This document shows positions 31,964-41,316 of a stretch of DNA of 61,870 nt, in pieces (position 1 is the stretch's first letter; each line of letters starts with the position of its first letter). The DNA is from Serpentinimonas barnesii (GTDB taxonomy: Bacteria > Pseudomonadota > Gammaproteobacteria > Burkholderiales > Burkholderiaceae_C). The position numbers and the translations under genes were made by a program. Below the pieces are notes generated by a model. That model saw only the letters and a program-made list of their open reading frames with translations, was not told the origin of the DNA and ran no database searches. The stretch covers positions 1-61,870 of the forward strand of contig NZ_BAWN01000011.1 of the NCBI RefSeq assembly GCF_000696225.1. The letters run 5' to 3'.

Positions 31964-32716
31964 TCAAAATTGTAAGGCTGGGGTGGCTGCCAGCAAGGCC
32001 CCGATGTGCTCGACCACCCGATCGGGTGCGCTGGCCTCGATCGGCTGGCCCATGTTGTAGCCGTAGGGCAGCACCCAGACCGCCAGGCCGGCGTTGCGCG
32101 CCGTGGCCACATCGATGGAGGAATCGCCCACGAACAGGGCGCGCTCGGGGGCCACGCCAAACTGCTCCAGGCAGCTTTGGATGCCGGCCGGGTTGGGCTT
32201 TTTTACCGGCAGGGTGTCGCCGCAGATCACGCGGTCGAAGGCCTCTGTCAACTGGTGCGCTTGCAGCACGGCCTCGGTGTAGCGGGTTTCTTTGTTGGTC
32301 ACCAGCGCCAGCCGCACACCGGCCGCACGCAGCGCTGCCAGCGTTTGGCGCACCTGCGGGTAGAGCTGGCTGCGGCTGCCGCAGCGCTGCAGGTAGTGCT
32401 GGCCAAAGCGGGCTTCGATGGCGGCAAAGCCGCTGCTCTGGCGCTGCGCCTCCACATCGCTGCCCCTAGCCTGGGCCAGCGCCTGCAGCAGCAGCTCGCG
32501 CGTGCCGTGCCCGATCCAGTCGGTGATCTGCTGCTCGGCGGCGGCTGGGTGGCCGAGCTCTTGCAGGGTGTCGTTGACGGCGTCAGCGATCTCGGGCGCG
32601 GTCTCGATCAGGGTGCCGTCGAGGTCGAACAGGATCAGGTCGTAGGGGCGGGCTGAATTCACGGGGGCAGGGTTCACGGGATAGAGGCTTTGCAGGGTAG
32701 GCTCAGGGCGGTGCAC
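31964..32716 (-). CDS. gph: Phosphoglycolate phosphatase (CbbZ type)
   Basis: 250 residues, HAD superfamily. LILFDLDGTLIET carries the nucleophile Asp31 and Asp33, LALVTNKETRYTE is motif II, KKPNPAGI carries the Lys, and FVGDSSIDVATARNAG the acidic motif IV. It hydrolyses 2-phosphoglycolate made by RuBisCO oxygenation. GTG start at 32716 with a ~25-residue leader before the HAD core. Located between tkt and gap in the Calvin operon, a standard cbbZ position. Confidence 0.93.
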   Translation of the reverse strand: MHRPEPTLQSLYPVNPAPVNSARPYDLILFDLDGTLIETAPEIADAVNDTLQELGHPAAAEQQITDWIGHGTRELLLQALAQARGSDVEAQRQSSGFAAIEARFGQHYLQRCGSRSQLYPQVRQTLAALRAAGVRLALVTNKETRYTEAVLQAHQLTEAFDRVICGDTLPVKKPNPAGIQSCLEQFGVAPERALFVGDSSIDVATARNAGLAVWVLPYGYNMGQPIEASAPDRVVEHIGALLAATPALQF

Positions 32717-32723
32717 GGGGGAC

Positions 32724-34754
32724 TCAATGGCCGGCCGGGGCGCGCTTGAGCAGGGCGCGCACGGCCTCGGCGGCGCGCTCGGCGGTAAGGCCGAAGTGGC
32801 GGTACAGGTCTTTGGCCGGGGCCGATTCGCCGTAGCTGGCCATGCCCAGCACAGTGCCGCTGCGCCCCACGTATTTGTGCCAAAAATCGGGGTGCGCGGC
32901 CTCGATCGCCAGCGCGGGCAGGTTGAGCGGCAGCACCTTGTCTTGGTAGGCCTGCGGCTGGCGGTCGAAGGCCTGGGTGCAGGGCATGGAGACCACGCGC
33001 ACGCGCACGCCCTCGGCGGCCAGCGCGGCCTGCGCCTGCAGCGCGATTTCGACTTCGGAGCCGGTGGCCACGATCAGCGCCTGCGGGTCGGCCACTTCGG
33101 CCAGCACGTAGCCGCCCTGGCGGATGGCCTCGGCTTGCGCCAGGCTGCTGACGCGGGGCAGGTTCTGGCGCGACAGGCACAGCGCAGCCGGGCCGTCGCG
33201 GCGCTCGACGGCGCTGGCCCAGGCCACGGCGGTTTCCAGCCCATCGGCGGGGCGCCAGACATCCAGCCCCGGGATCAGGCGCAGGCTGGGCACGTGCTCG
33301 ATCGACTGGTGCGTGGGGCCGTCTTCGCCCAGGCCGATGCTGTCGTGGGTAAACACGTGGATTACGCGCTGCTTCATCAGCGCCGCCATGCGGATGGCGT
33401 TGCGCGAGTAGTCGCTAAAAGTGAGGAAGGTGCCGCCGTAGGGCAGGTAGCCGCCGTGCAGGGCGATGCCGTTCATGATGGCGGCCATGCCAAATTCGCG
33501 CACGCCGTAGCTCAGGTGGTTGCCCCAGGTGTCGCGGCCGGCCTTGACGCAGCCCTTGAAGTTGGTCAGGTTGGAGCCGGTGAGGTCGGCGCTGCCGCCA
33601 AAGAACTCGGGCAGCAGCGGAGCCAGCGCGTCGAGCGCGTTTTGGCTGGCTTTGCGGGTGGCAATAGCCTCGGGCTTGGCGGCGATGGCCTCCAGCAGCG
33701 CCGGCAGCTTGGCAGCATAGTCGGGCGGCAACTGGCCCGCCATGCGGCGCTCGAACTCGGCCGCCAGTTGCGGGTGCGCGCTGCGGTAGGCCTGCCAGCG
33801 TGTCTGCCACGCGGCCTCGGCTGCGGCACCGCTGGCGCGTGCGTCCCAGGCGGCGCTGAGGTCGGCCGGGATCTCGAACGGTGGGTGCTCCCAGCCCAGC
33901 GCGGCGCGGGTGGCGGCCACTTCGGCGGCCCCGAGCGCAGCCCCGTGCACATCGTGCGTACCGGCCTTGTTGGGCGAGCCTTGGCCGATCACGGTCTGGC
34001 AGCAGATTAGGGTGGGCTTGCCGTCGGCGGCGGCGGCCTGCTGCTGCGCTTGCAACAGCGCCGCCTGCACTGCGGCCGGGTCGTGGCCATCGACGCGCGC
34101 GATCACGTTCCAGCCATAGGCCTCGAAGCGCTTGGGCGTGTCGTCGGTGAACCAGCCCTCGACGTGGCCGTCGATGGAGATGCCGTTGTCGTCGTAAAAG
34201 GCAATCAGCTTGGGCAGGCGCAGGGTGCCCGCGAGCGAGCAGACCTCGTGGCTGATGCCCTCCATCAGGCAGCCGTCGCCCAAAAAGACGTAGGTGTGGT
34301 GATCCACCACGGTGTGGCCGGGGCGGTTGAACTCGGTCGCCAGCAGTTTTTCGGCCAGCGCCATGCCGACCGCGTTGGCCAGCCCCTGCCCGAGCGGGCC
34401 GGTGGTGGTTTCCACGCCGGGGGTGATGCCCACTTCGGGGTGCCCGGCGGTTTTGCTGTGCAACTGGCGAAAGTTTTGCAGCTCGCTCAGGGGCAGGTCG
34501 TAGCCGGTGAGGTGCAGCAGGGAGTAGATCAGCATCGAGCCGTGGCCGTTGGAGAGCACGAAACGGTCCCGGTCCGGCCAAAGCGGGTTGAGCGGGTTGT
34601 GCTTGAGGTGGCGGTTCCAGAGCACTTCGGCGATTTCGGCCATGCCCATGGGGGCGCCGGGGTGGCCGCTCTTGGCTTTTTCTACCGCATCGACCGACAA
34701 TATGCGGATCGCGTTGGCCATGCGGCGGGCCAGTTCGGGGCTAGGGTTTTTCAT
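32724..34754 (-). CDS. tkt: Transketolase
   Basis: 676 residues. The thiamine-diphosphate motif [43 protein letters not shown], and [20 protein letters not shown] (transketolase signature) are intact. It transfers two-carbon units during RuBP regeneration. ATG 34754; the preceding gene prk ends 27 bp upstream. Confidence 0.97.
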   Translation of the reverse strand: MKNPSPELARRMANAIRILSVDAVEKAKSGHPGAPMGMAEIAEVLWNRHLKHNPLNPLWPDRDRFVLSNGHGSMLIYSLLHLTGYDLPLSELQNFRQLHSKTAGHPEVGITPGVETTTGPLGQGLANAVGMALAEKLLATEFNRPGHTVVDHHTYVFLGDGCLMEGISHEVCSLAGTLRLPKLIAFYDDNGISIDGHVEGWFTDDTPKRFEAYGWNVIARVDGHDPAAVQAALLQAQQQAAAADGKPTLICCQTVIGQGSPNKAGTHDVHGAALGAAEVAATRAALGWEHPPFEIPADLSAAWDARASGAAAEAAWQTRWQAYRSAHPQLAAEFERRMAGQLPPDYAAKLPALLEAIAAKPEAIATRKASQNALDALAPLLPEFFGGSADLTGSNLTNFKGCVKAGRDTWGNHLSYGVREFGMAAIMNGIALHGGYLPYGGTFLTFSDYSRNAIRMAALMKQRVIHVFTHDSIGLGEDGPTHQSIEHVPSLRLIPGLDVWRPADGLETAVAWASAVERRDGPAALCLSRQNLPRVSSLAQAEAIRQGGYVLAEVADPQALIVATGSEVEIALQAQAALAAEGVRVRVVSMPCTQAFDRQPQAYQDKVLPLNLPALAIEAAHPDFWHKYVGRSGTVLGMASYGESAPAKDLYRHFGLTAERAAEAVRALLKRAPAGH

Positions 34755-34781
34755 GCGAGGTGTTCCAGATCGGGGGCGGGT

Positions 34782-35666
34782 TCAGGCCAAGCCGAGCGCA
34801 CGCTTTTTGCGCTCCATCATGCGCCAGATGAAGGGGGTGAAGATGAGCTGCATGGTCAATTCCATCTTGCCCCCGGGCACCACGATGGTGTTGGCGCGGC
34901 TCATCCACGACCCGCTGATCATACTCAGCAAGTACTGGAAATCGATGCCCTTGGGCTGGGCAAATCGCACCACGCACACGCTTTCGTCGGCGGTGGGGAT
35001 GTCGCGCGTGATGAAGGGGTTGGAGGTGTCCACCACCGGCACGCGCTGGAAGTTGACGTGCGTGAGGCCAAACTGCGGCACGATGAAGTTCACGTAATCG
35101 GGCATGCGGCGCAAGATGGTGTCCACCACCGCGTCTTGGCTGTAGCCGCGCTGGGTTTTGTCGCGGATGAGTTTTTGTATCCACTCGAGGTTGATGGTGG
35201 GCACCACGCCGATCAGCAGATCGGGGTAGCGCGCCACATCGACGGCTTCGGTTTTCACCGCCCCGTGCAGGCCTTCGTAGAACAGCAAATCGGTGTGGGT
35301 AGGCAAATCTTCCCAAGGCGTAAAGGTGCCGGGCTCCTGGCCGTAGGGGGCTGCTTCGAGCTCGTTGTGCAGGTATTTGCGGCTTTTGCCGGTGCCGCTG
35401 GCGGCGTAGTCGCGAAACAGGGCTTCGAGCTCCTCGAAGCGGTTGCCCTCGGCCCCGAAGTGGCTGAAGTGGCGGTTGCCCTGGGCCTCTTCTTCGGCCA
35501 TGCGCTGCTTCATGGCTTTGCGCTCGAAGCGGTGAAAGCTGTCGCCCTCGATCACGGCTGCGGTTATAGATTCGCGGCGAAAGATGTTTTGAAAGGTGCG
35601 CGTGACGGTGGAGGTGCCGGCACCGGAGGAGCCGGTGATGGCGATGATGGGGTGGCGTTCGGACAT
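34782..35666 (-). CDS. prk: Phosphoribulokinase
   Basis: 294 residues, the octameric proteobacterial form. The Walker A motif is GSSGAGTST at residues 12-20, followed by IEGDSFHRFERKAMKQRM with the catalytic Asp. It makes ribulose-1,5-bisphosphate, the RuBisCO substrate. The ORF extends upstream to 36101 but that part is antisense-like sequence within fbp; ATG at 35666 gives the family N-terminus MSERHPIIAITGSSG. Confidence 0.97.
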   Translation of the reverse strand: MSERHPIIAITGSSGAGTSTVTRTFQNIFRRESITAAVIEGDSFHRFERKAMKQRMAEEEAQGNRHFSHFGAEGNRFEELEALFRDYAASGTGKSRKYLHNELEAAPYGQEPGTFTPWEDLPTHTDLLFYEGLHGAVKTEAVDVARYPDLLIGVVPTINLEWIQKLIRDKTQRGYSQDAVVDTILRRMPDYVNFIVPQFGLTHVNFQRVPVVDTSNPFITRDIPTADESVCVVRFAQPKGIDFQYLLSMISGSWMSRANTIVVPGGKMELTMQLIFTPFIWRMMERKKRALGLA

Positions 35667-35716
35667 GGTGGCAGGTCTCCTAAATTTTGTACTCTGGGGC
35701 TGGGTGCTGCGGGCGC

Positions 35717-36811
35717 TTAGTCGCGAAACAGCGAGCGTGTGGCAAACAGCGGCTCGCCCTCTTTGGCCAGTGCGGGCTCGCGGTGGTAGCGCTCGATGCG
35801 CTCGACTTCGTTCTTGCTGCCAAACACCAGCCCGATGCGCTGGTGCAGCGAGGTCGGCTGCACGCCCATCATCGGCTCGCGGCCGGTGCTGGCGCGGCCC
35901 CCGGCCTGCTCCATGATCATGCCGACCGGGTTGGCTTCGTAGAGCAGACGCAAACGACCGGGTTTGCTGGGGTCTTTGGTGTCGCGTGGGTACAGGAACA
36001 CGCCGCCGCGCATCAGGATGCGGTGCGCCTCGGCCACCATGGAGGCGATCCAGCGCATGTTGAAGTCCTTGCCGCGTGGGCCGGTCTTGCCGGCCAGGCA
36101 TTCATCCACATAGCGCTTGACCGGGGCCTCCCAGAAGCGCGCGTTGGAGGCGTTGATGGCAAACTCCTGCGTGTCGGGCGGGATTTTCATGTCGGGGTGG
36201 GTGAGCATGAATTCGCCCAGATTCGGGTCCAGCGTGAAGCCGTTGACGCCACGGCCCACGGTGAGGATCAGCATGGTGGTGGGGCCGTAGAGCGCGTAGC
36301 CGGCGGCCATCTGGGTGGCGCCGGGCTGCAAAAAATCGGCCTCGACCACATCGCGGCCGCTGTCGATCACCGCTTGCGGAGCGCGCAGCACCGAAAAGAT
36401 GCTGCCCACCGAGACGTTGACGTCGATGTTGCTGGAGCCATCCAGCGGGTCGAACACCAGCAAATAGTGACCGCGCGGGTACTGGGCTGGAATTTGGTGC
36501 GGCAAGTCCATCTCTTCCGACGCCATGCCCGCCAGGTGGCCCGACCACTCGGTGCGCTGGATGAAGACCTCGTTGCTGAGCACGTCGAGCTTCTTTTGCG
36601 TTTCGCCCTGCACATTGACCGAGCCGCCCGCATCGGGGGCATGGTTGCCCATGGCACCCCCGAGCTCGCCGTAGGCCACGGCGCTGGCAATGGCCTTGCA
36701 GGCCAGCGTCACATCGAGGATGAGGGCGTTGAAATCGCCAGTGGCCCCGGGGAAGCGGCGCCGCTCTTCTATTAGGAATTGGGTGAGCGTGGAGCGGTTG
36801 GTCTGGAGCAT
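35717..36811 (-). CDS. fbp: Class I fructose-1,6-bisphosphatase
   Basis: 364 residues. [26 protein letters not shown] is the metal/substrate motif of class I FBPase, and [27 protein letters not shown] follows. In the Calvin cycle it removes a phosphate from FBP and, in this type, possibly from SBP; no separate SBPase gene was seen. Second gene of the operon, 79 bp after cbbY; ATG 36811. Confidence 0.96.
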   Translation of the reverse strand: MLQTNRSTLTQFLIEERRRFPGATGDFNALILDVTLACKAIASAVAYGELGGAMGNHAPDAGGSVNVQGETQKKLDVLSNEVFIQRTEWSGHLAGMASEEMDLPHQIPAQYPRGHYLLVFDPLDGSSNIDVNVSVGSIFSVLRAPQAVIDSGRDVVEADFLQPGATQMAAGYALYGPTTMLILTVGRGVNGFTLDPNLGEFMLTHPDMKIPPDTQEFAINASNARFWEAPVKRYVDECLAGKTGPRGKDFNMRWIASMVAEAHRILMRGGVFLYPRDTKDPSKPGRLRLLYEANPVGMIMEQAGGRASTGREPMMGVQPTSLHQRIGLVFGSKNEVERIERYHREPALAKEGEPLFATRSLFRD

Positions 36812-36890
36812 GGGTTGTCTCGGTGGTTTTAATTGATCAAGGGGCTATGCGGATGCGGGGCAGGGAGCGCGCGTGGGTGCCGTTGCCGCC

Positions 36891-37661
36891 TCAGCGCCTG
36901 GCTGTGGCACGCGGTTTGGCCGCTGGCTGCGGGGGGCTGCCGGGTTCGGCCTGGCGTTCGCTTAACCACTGCCGCAACTGTGCCAAGCTGAGTTGGCTGA
37001 GATCGGGCAAGACCCGCAGCGCCCCACGAAAGTCGTGCTGGGCGGTGTAGCTGGTGGGGGTGATCACAGTCGCCAAACCGGCGGCGCTGGCAGCCTGCAG
37101 GCCGTTGGCCGAGTCTTCGAAAGCCACACAGTGCGCCGGGTCGAGGCGCATATCGGCCAACACTTTTTGGTAGACCTGCGGATGCGGCTTCTTGATGGGC
37201 GCATTGCTGGCGTCACCGATGGCCAAAAAGTAGCTGCGCCAGTCCGGCCCGATGGCGCTGCGCAGCAGCGCCGCAATGTTGACCGGCGAGGTGGTGGTGG
37301 CGATCGCCAGTTGCACCCCTTGCTCAAAGGCGGCCTGCATCAAAGCCAACACCCCGGGCCGCAAAGACAGCGCACCGGCGCTGACCACCTGCTCGTAGTA
37401 GGCGGTTTTGATTTCATGCAGCCGGGCCACGGTGTCGCGCACGGCCCCGCTGTCGACCTCTTTCAGATCGGGCTGCACGCTGCGCCAGTGGTGCAGCAGG
37501 CGCTCCTTGCCGCCCGAGATGTCCAACAACTGGGTATAGAGCGGCACGTCCCAGTGCCAGCCCAGCCCTTCTTGCGCGAAGGCGTGGTTAAACGCCTCCA
37601 GGTGCACGCTTTCCGTGTCGGCCAAGGTGCCATCGACGTCGAAGATTAGGGCAGTGAGCAT
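36891..37661 (-). CDS. cbbY: CbbY-family HAD phosphatase
   Basis: 256 residues. LIFDVDGTLADTESVHLEAFN carries the HAD nucleophile Asp8 and Asp10, and the cap domain contains ISGGKERL; IKKPHPQVY and VAFEDSANGL complete the motifs. CbbY degrades xylulose-1,5-bisphosphate, a misfire product that blocks RuBisCO. It is the first gene of the Calvin operon and its ATG is 102 bp from the divergent cbbR. Confidence 0.93.
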   Translation of the reverse strand: MLTALIFDVDGTLADTESVHLEAFNHAFAQEGLGWHWDVPLYTQLLDISGGKERLLHHWRSVQPDLKEVDSGAVRDTVARLHEIKTAYYEQVVSAGALSLRPGVLALMQAAFEQGVQLAIATTTSPVNIAALLRSAIGPDWRSYFLAIGDASNAPIKKPHPQVYQKVLADMRLDPAHCVAFEDSANGLQAASAAGLATVITPTSYTAQHDFRGALRVLPDLSQLSLAQLRQWLSERQAEPGSPPQPAAKPRATARR

Positions 37662-37727
37662 GGAGGTGGGCGGGGACCAAAAATAAGTGGAAACCGCAAT
37701 ATAGTTTCGAAGTGAGATAAGGTAAAT

Positions 37728-37752
37728 TTACGATTAATTCACAATCGATTCA
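37728..37752. promoter_or_regulatory. Candidate CbbR operator between cbbY and cbbR
   Basis: Three TNA half-sites on an 11-bp repeat: TTA-N8-TCA-N8-TCA (37728-37730, 37739-37741, 37750-37752). Tandem TNA-N7/8-TNA arrays are the known CbbR recognition pattern. A 10-bp palindrome GTAAATTTAC (37722-37731) overlaps the array. The last site is only ~11 bases from the cbbR start codon, so autorepression is likely. The other side faces the cbbY operon. Confidence 0.6.
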
Positions 37753-37763
37753 GGAGAAACTTA

Positions 37764-38711
37764 TTGAAGAACACCACCTTTCGCCAACTTAGGGTTTTCA
37801 CTGAGGTGGCGCGCCACCTGAGTTTTGCCCGCGCTGCCGAATCGCTGCACCTGACCCCGCCCGCCGTCACCATGCAAATCAAGGAGTTGGAAGACAATGT
37901 GGGTCTTCCCCTGTTTGAGCGCAGCGGCCGCAAGGTGTCGCTGACCACGGCCGGCGAGTACATGCTGGTCTATGCGCGCAAAATTTTGTCCACCCTCAAA
38001 GACGCGCAAGACGCGGCAGCGCGCTTAAAGCGGGTCGAGGTCGGCCAGTTGACCATCGGCATGGTGGGCACGGCGCAGTATTTTTTGCCGCACCTGATCG
38101 GCCAGTTTCGTCAGGAATACGCGGGCGTGGAAACGCGCCTGGTGCTGGGCAACCACGACCAGTTGCTGCGCATGCTGCAAGGCGGCGAGGTCGATATTGC
38201 GGTCATGGGCATGCCGCCCAAGGAGCTGGCCACGCGCACCGAACCCTTTGCCGCCAACCCGCTGGTGTTCGTGGCCCCAAGCGACCACCCCTTGCTCAAA
38301 ATCGGCCACCCCACGCCGGCGGCGCTGGAGCCTTATGGCTTTATCGTGCGCGAGCGCGGCTCGGGCACCCGGGCGGCGATGGAAAAGTTCTTGCAAAACA
38401 CCCGCTTGCAGCCCCGTGTGGTGATGGAGCTGTCGAGCAACGAGGCCATCAAGCAGGCGGTGATGGCCGGCATGGGCTTGAGTTTTTTGTCGCTGCACAC
38501 CATCGGGCTGGAACTGGAACACGGCCTGATTGCGCAACTCGACGTGGAGGGCACCCCGGTGGTGCGGGCGTGGAACCTGGTCCACACCCTGTCCAAGGTG
38601 CTCTCACCCGCAGCAGAGGCTTTTCGCTACTTCATCCTGGAGCGCGGCGAAGGCTTTTTGGCGCAGCGCTTTGGGCAACTGCTGCCCTTTATTCCACCCG
38701 GGAGATCCTGA
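37764..38711 (+). CDS. cbbR: LysR-type regulator of Calvin-cycle genes (CbbR)
   Basis: 315 residues from TTG 37764, preceded by AGGAGA. The N-terminal helix-turn-helix is FRQLRVFTEVARHLSFARAAESLHLTPPAVTMQIKELE, typical of CbbR. The effector domain includes ERGSGTRAAMEKF and SSNEAIKQAVMAGMGLSFLS. It should activate the divergent cbbY-fbp-...-fba operon. The 3' end overlaps the convergent pyk by 23 bp. Confidence 0.93.
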   Translation: MKNTTFRQLRVFTEVARHLSFARAAESLHLTPPAVTMQIKELEDNVGLPLFERSGRKVSLTTAGEYMLVYARKILSTLKDAQDAAARLKRVEVGQLTIGMVGTAQYFLPHLIGQFRQEYAGVETRLVLGNHDQLLRMLQGGEVDIAVMGMPPKELATRTEPFAANPLVFVAPSDHPLLKIGHPTPAALEPYGFIVRERGSGTRAAMEKFLQNTRLQPRVVMELSSNEAIKQAVMAGMGLSFLSLHTIGLELEHGLIAQLDVEGTPVVRAWNLVHTLSKVLSPAAEAFRYFILERGEGFLAQRFGQLLPFIPPGRS

Positions 38712-40119
38712 GCATGTTGGTGCCGCCCGGGGTGCCCATGGGCTCGCCGCAGGTGATGGCATAGACGTCGCCCGGCTGCACGATGCCGCGCCCGATGAGG
38801 TGCTGCTCGGCTTGGGCCAGTGCGGTGTCGCGGTCGGTGCTGGAGTCCACCAGCAGCGGGTGCACGTTGCGGTAGACCGTCATGCGCCGCTGCGCGCGCA
38901 GGCGCGGCGTCAGGGCGTAGATGGGCAGGCCCACCTTGTGGCGGCTCATCCAGAGCGCGGTCGAGCCCGATTCGGTCAGGGCCACGATGGCCTTGGCACC
39001 CAGGTGCGAGGCGGTAAACAGCGCACCCATGGCAATGGACTGGTCGATGCGGGTGAAGGTTTTGCCGCTGAAGTCGGACTCCAGGTCGTGCTGGTCGGCG
39101 CGTTCAGCGGCCTCGCAGATGAGCGCCATTTCGCGCACGGTTTCGAGCGGGAACTTGCCGGCGGCGGTTTCGGCGCTGAGCATCACGGCATCGCTGCCAT
39201 CGAGCACCGCATTGGCTACGTCGCTCACCTCGGCGCGCGTGGGCATGGGGGCGTGGATCATGCTTTCCATCATCTGCGTGGCGGTGATGACGAAGCGGTC
39301 GTGCGCGTGTGCCAGCCGGATCATGCGCTTTTGCAGCGCCGGCACGGCCGCGTTGCCCACTTCGACCGCCAAGTCGCCGCGCGCGACCATGATGCCGTCG
39401 CTGGCCAGCACGATGCTCTCCAGCACCGGGATGGCCTCGGCGCGCTCGATTTTGGCGATCAGGGCCGGCTGCGCGCCGTAGGGGTTGGCCAGCAGGCACA
39501 GCTGGCGCGCCAGCTCCATGTCGGCGGCGTCTTTGGGGAAGCTCACCGCCACAAAGTCCACCTCGAGCCCAATGGCCACCTTGAGGTCTTCCATGTCTTT
39601 GGCGGTCAGGGCCGGGGCGGTCAGGCCGCCGCCGCGCTTGTTGATGCCCTTGTGGTTGGACAGCTCGCCGCCTTGCAGCACCTCGGTGTGCACCGCCGCG
39701 CCTTCGATGCGCAGCACCTGCAGCACGATCAGGCCGTCGTTGAGCAACAGCACGTCGCCGGCTTGCACCTCGTCGGGCAGGTTTTTGTAGTCCAGCCCCA
39801 CGGCCGCTTCGTCGCCGGGCTGGCTGCGCGCGGCATCGAGCACGAAGGGCTGGCCGGATTGCAGCGTCACCCGCCCTTGGGCAAACTTGCCCACGCGGAT
39901 TTTGGGCCCCTGCAGGTCGGCCATGATGGCCACCTCGCGCCCGGCGCGCTGCGCGGCGGCGCGCACCATGGCGGCGCGCTGGCGGTGCTCGTCGGCCGTG
40001 CCGTGCGAGAAGTTGAGCCGCACCACGTTCACACCGGCCTCGATCATGGCCTGCAAAATCTCGGGCGTGTTGGATGCCGGCCCGAGGGTGGCGACGATCT
40101 TGGTGGCGCGTGGGTTCAT
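38689..40119 (-). CDS. pyk: Pyruvate kinase
   Basis: 476 residues. TKIVATLGPAS at the N-terminus, VVRLNFSHG, AKIERAEAIPVLESI and MVARGDLAVEVG are the class-defining motifs; the signature lysine is in IAKIERAE. It converts PEP to pyruvate, draining carbon from the Calvin cycle. Converges on cbbR with overlapping 3' ends. ATG 40119; 140 bp without a gene separate it from the second cbbR. Confidence 0.97.
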   Translation of the reverse strand: MNPRATKIVATLGPASNTPEILQAMIEAGVNVVRLNFSHGTADEHRQRAAMVRAAAQRAGREVAIMADLQGPKIRVGKFAQGRVTLQSGQPFVLDAARSQPGDEAAVGLDYKNLPDEVQAGDVLLLNDGLIVLQVLRIEGAAVHTEVLQGGELSNHKGINKRGGGLTAPALTAKDMEDLKVAIGLEVDFVAVSFPKDAADMELARQLCLLANPYGAQPALIAKIERAEAIPVLESIVLASDGIMVARGDLAVEVGNAAVPALQKRMIRLAHAHDRFVITATQMMESMIHAPMPTRAEVSDVANAVLDGSDAVMLSAETAAGKFPLETVREMALICEAAERADQHDLESDFSGKTFTRIDQSIAMGALFTASHLGAKAIVALTESGSTALWMSRHKVGLPIYALTPRLRAQRRMTVYRNVHPLLVDSSTDRDTALAQAEQHLIGRGIVQPGDVYAITCGEPMGTPGGTNMLRISRVE

Positions 40120-40259
40120 GGGGTGTTGGGCCTTGTATAGGGATGGATGGCGGGGGTGGATCAGACCATTATTTCAGATCGATTCGTCAGCCACAAGACA
40201 ATGCAGCGCCTTTGCCACCCCAAATTGGGCGGGTCGATTCAAATGTTTTGCGCGCTCGC

Positions 40260-41165
40260 TTAAGCCGAAGCCAAAGCTGCGTGGCCGATCCAGGCCTTGA
40301 AGGCCAGCGCCGCTGGTGAGAGGCGCTTGCCCTGTGGGTAGACCAGGTGCCAGTGCCGCATCAGCGGGAAACCCTGCACATCGAGCTGCACCAGCTCGCC
40401 CAGCGCCAGTTCGGCCGCCACCGCATGCGCCGACAGCACCGCCAGCCCGAGCCCGCCGGCTACGGTCTGCTTGATGGCCTCATTGCTGCCCACTTCGAGC
40501 CGGTTTTTGATGCGCACGCCTTGGTTGGCGAAAAACTTCTCGCTCGTCAAACGGGTGCCCGAGCCGGGCTCGCGCAGCACAAAGGGCTGGTCTTGCAGCC
40601 GCTGCGGGTCAATGGCGCGCTCGCCCACCAGCGGGTGCCCCGGCGGGGCCAGCAGCAGCAGCGGGTTGTCGGCAAAGACCTCGCTCACCAGCGCCAGGTG
40701 CTCGGGTGGCTGGCCCATGATGGTGAGGTCGTCGAGGTTGTGTGCCAGGCGCTGCAACAGCATTTCGCGGTTGCCCACCTGCATCGCCACCTCGATGCCG
40801 GGGTGGGCGCTGCAAAAGCGGCCCAGCAGCTTGGGCACGGTGTACTGCACCGTGGTCAGGATGGCCAACTTGAGGCTGCCGCGCTCGACCCCTTGCAGCG
40901 CCGCCAGGTCTTGGCCCAGCCGCTCCATCCGACCCTCCATGTCCTGGCAGGCGTCGGCCAGCGTTTGTCCGGCAGCGGTGAGGAAGATTTTTTTGCCGAT
41001 TTGCTCAAACAAAGGCTGGCCGATGGTTTCGGCCAGCTGCTTGACTTGCAGCGACAACGTGGGCGGTGACAGGTGCAGCGCCTCGGCGGCGCGGGCAAAG
41101 CTGGAATGCCGGGCCACGGCCAAGAAGATGCGGAGCTGGTGCAGGGTGAGGTGGCGCAGGTTCAT
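40260..41165 (-). CDS. cbbR2: Second LysR-type CbbR regulator, divergent from cbbL
   Basis: 301 residues. MNLRHLTLHQLRIFLAVARHSSFARAAEALHLSPPTLSLQVKQLAE is a CbbR-type winged helix, and EPGSGTRLTSEKFF and GSNEAIKQTVAGGLGLAVLS match the effector domain. It is clearly paralogous to the cbbR at 37764 but diverged. It sits divergent from cbbL and so is the likely activator of the carboxysome operon. ATG 41165 is preferred over 41201, since the extra 12 residues precede the conserved start. Confidence 0.92.
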   Translation of the reverse strand: MNLRHLTLHQLRIFLAVARHSSFARAAEALHLSPPTLSLQVKQLAETIGQPLFEQIGKKIFLTAAGQTLADACQDMEGRMERLGQDLAALQGVERGSLKLAILTTVQYTVPKLLGRFCSAHPGIEVAMQVGNREMLLQRLAHNLDDLTIMGQPPEHLALVSEVFADNPLLLLAPPGHPLVGERAIDPQRLQDQPFVLREPGSGTRLTSEKFFANQGVRIKNRLEVGSNEAIKQTVAGGLGLAVLSAHAVAAELALGELVQLDVQGFPLMRHWHLVYPQGKRLSPAALAFKAWIGHAALASA

Positions 41166-41316
41166 GGATGCTAGTTTATCAAAGTAAAAGATTACAGTCA
41201 AAACAATTTACTTGCATCAAACGAAAGGTAGGCTAACAATTCAAGCCATCGGATCGGCACCCATCACAGCCAGGGCGCAGATTTTTGGCTCAACCCCACA
41301 TCTATCAGGAGCAAGC
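41166..41316. promoter_or_regulatory. cbbL promoter/CbbR operator region
   Basis: AT-rich gap between cbbR2 and cbbL. TCA-N7-TTA (41198-41210) fits the CbbR TNA-N7-TNA half-site pair, with more TNA trinucleotides around (TTA at 41192 and 41176). A weak sigma-70-like pair, TTGCAT (41212-41217), 16-bp spacer and TAACAA (41234-41239), lies downstream, giving a transcript leader of about 70 nt. AGGAG precedes the cbbL ATG. Confidence 0.55.

Noticed and set aside
36900-36925. Sigma-54-like TGGCAC-N5-TTGG within the cbbY 3' end
   Set aside because: Lies inside coding sequence, far from any start that fits, and the -12 part is imperfect; expected by chance in GC-rich DNA.
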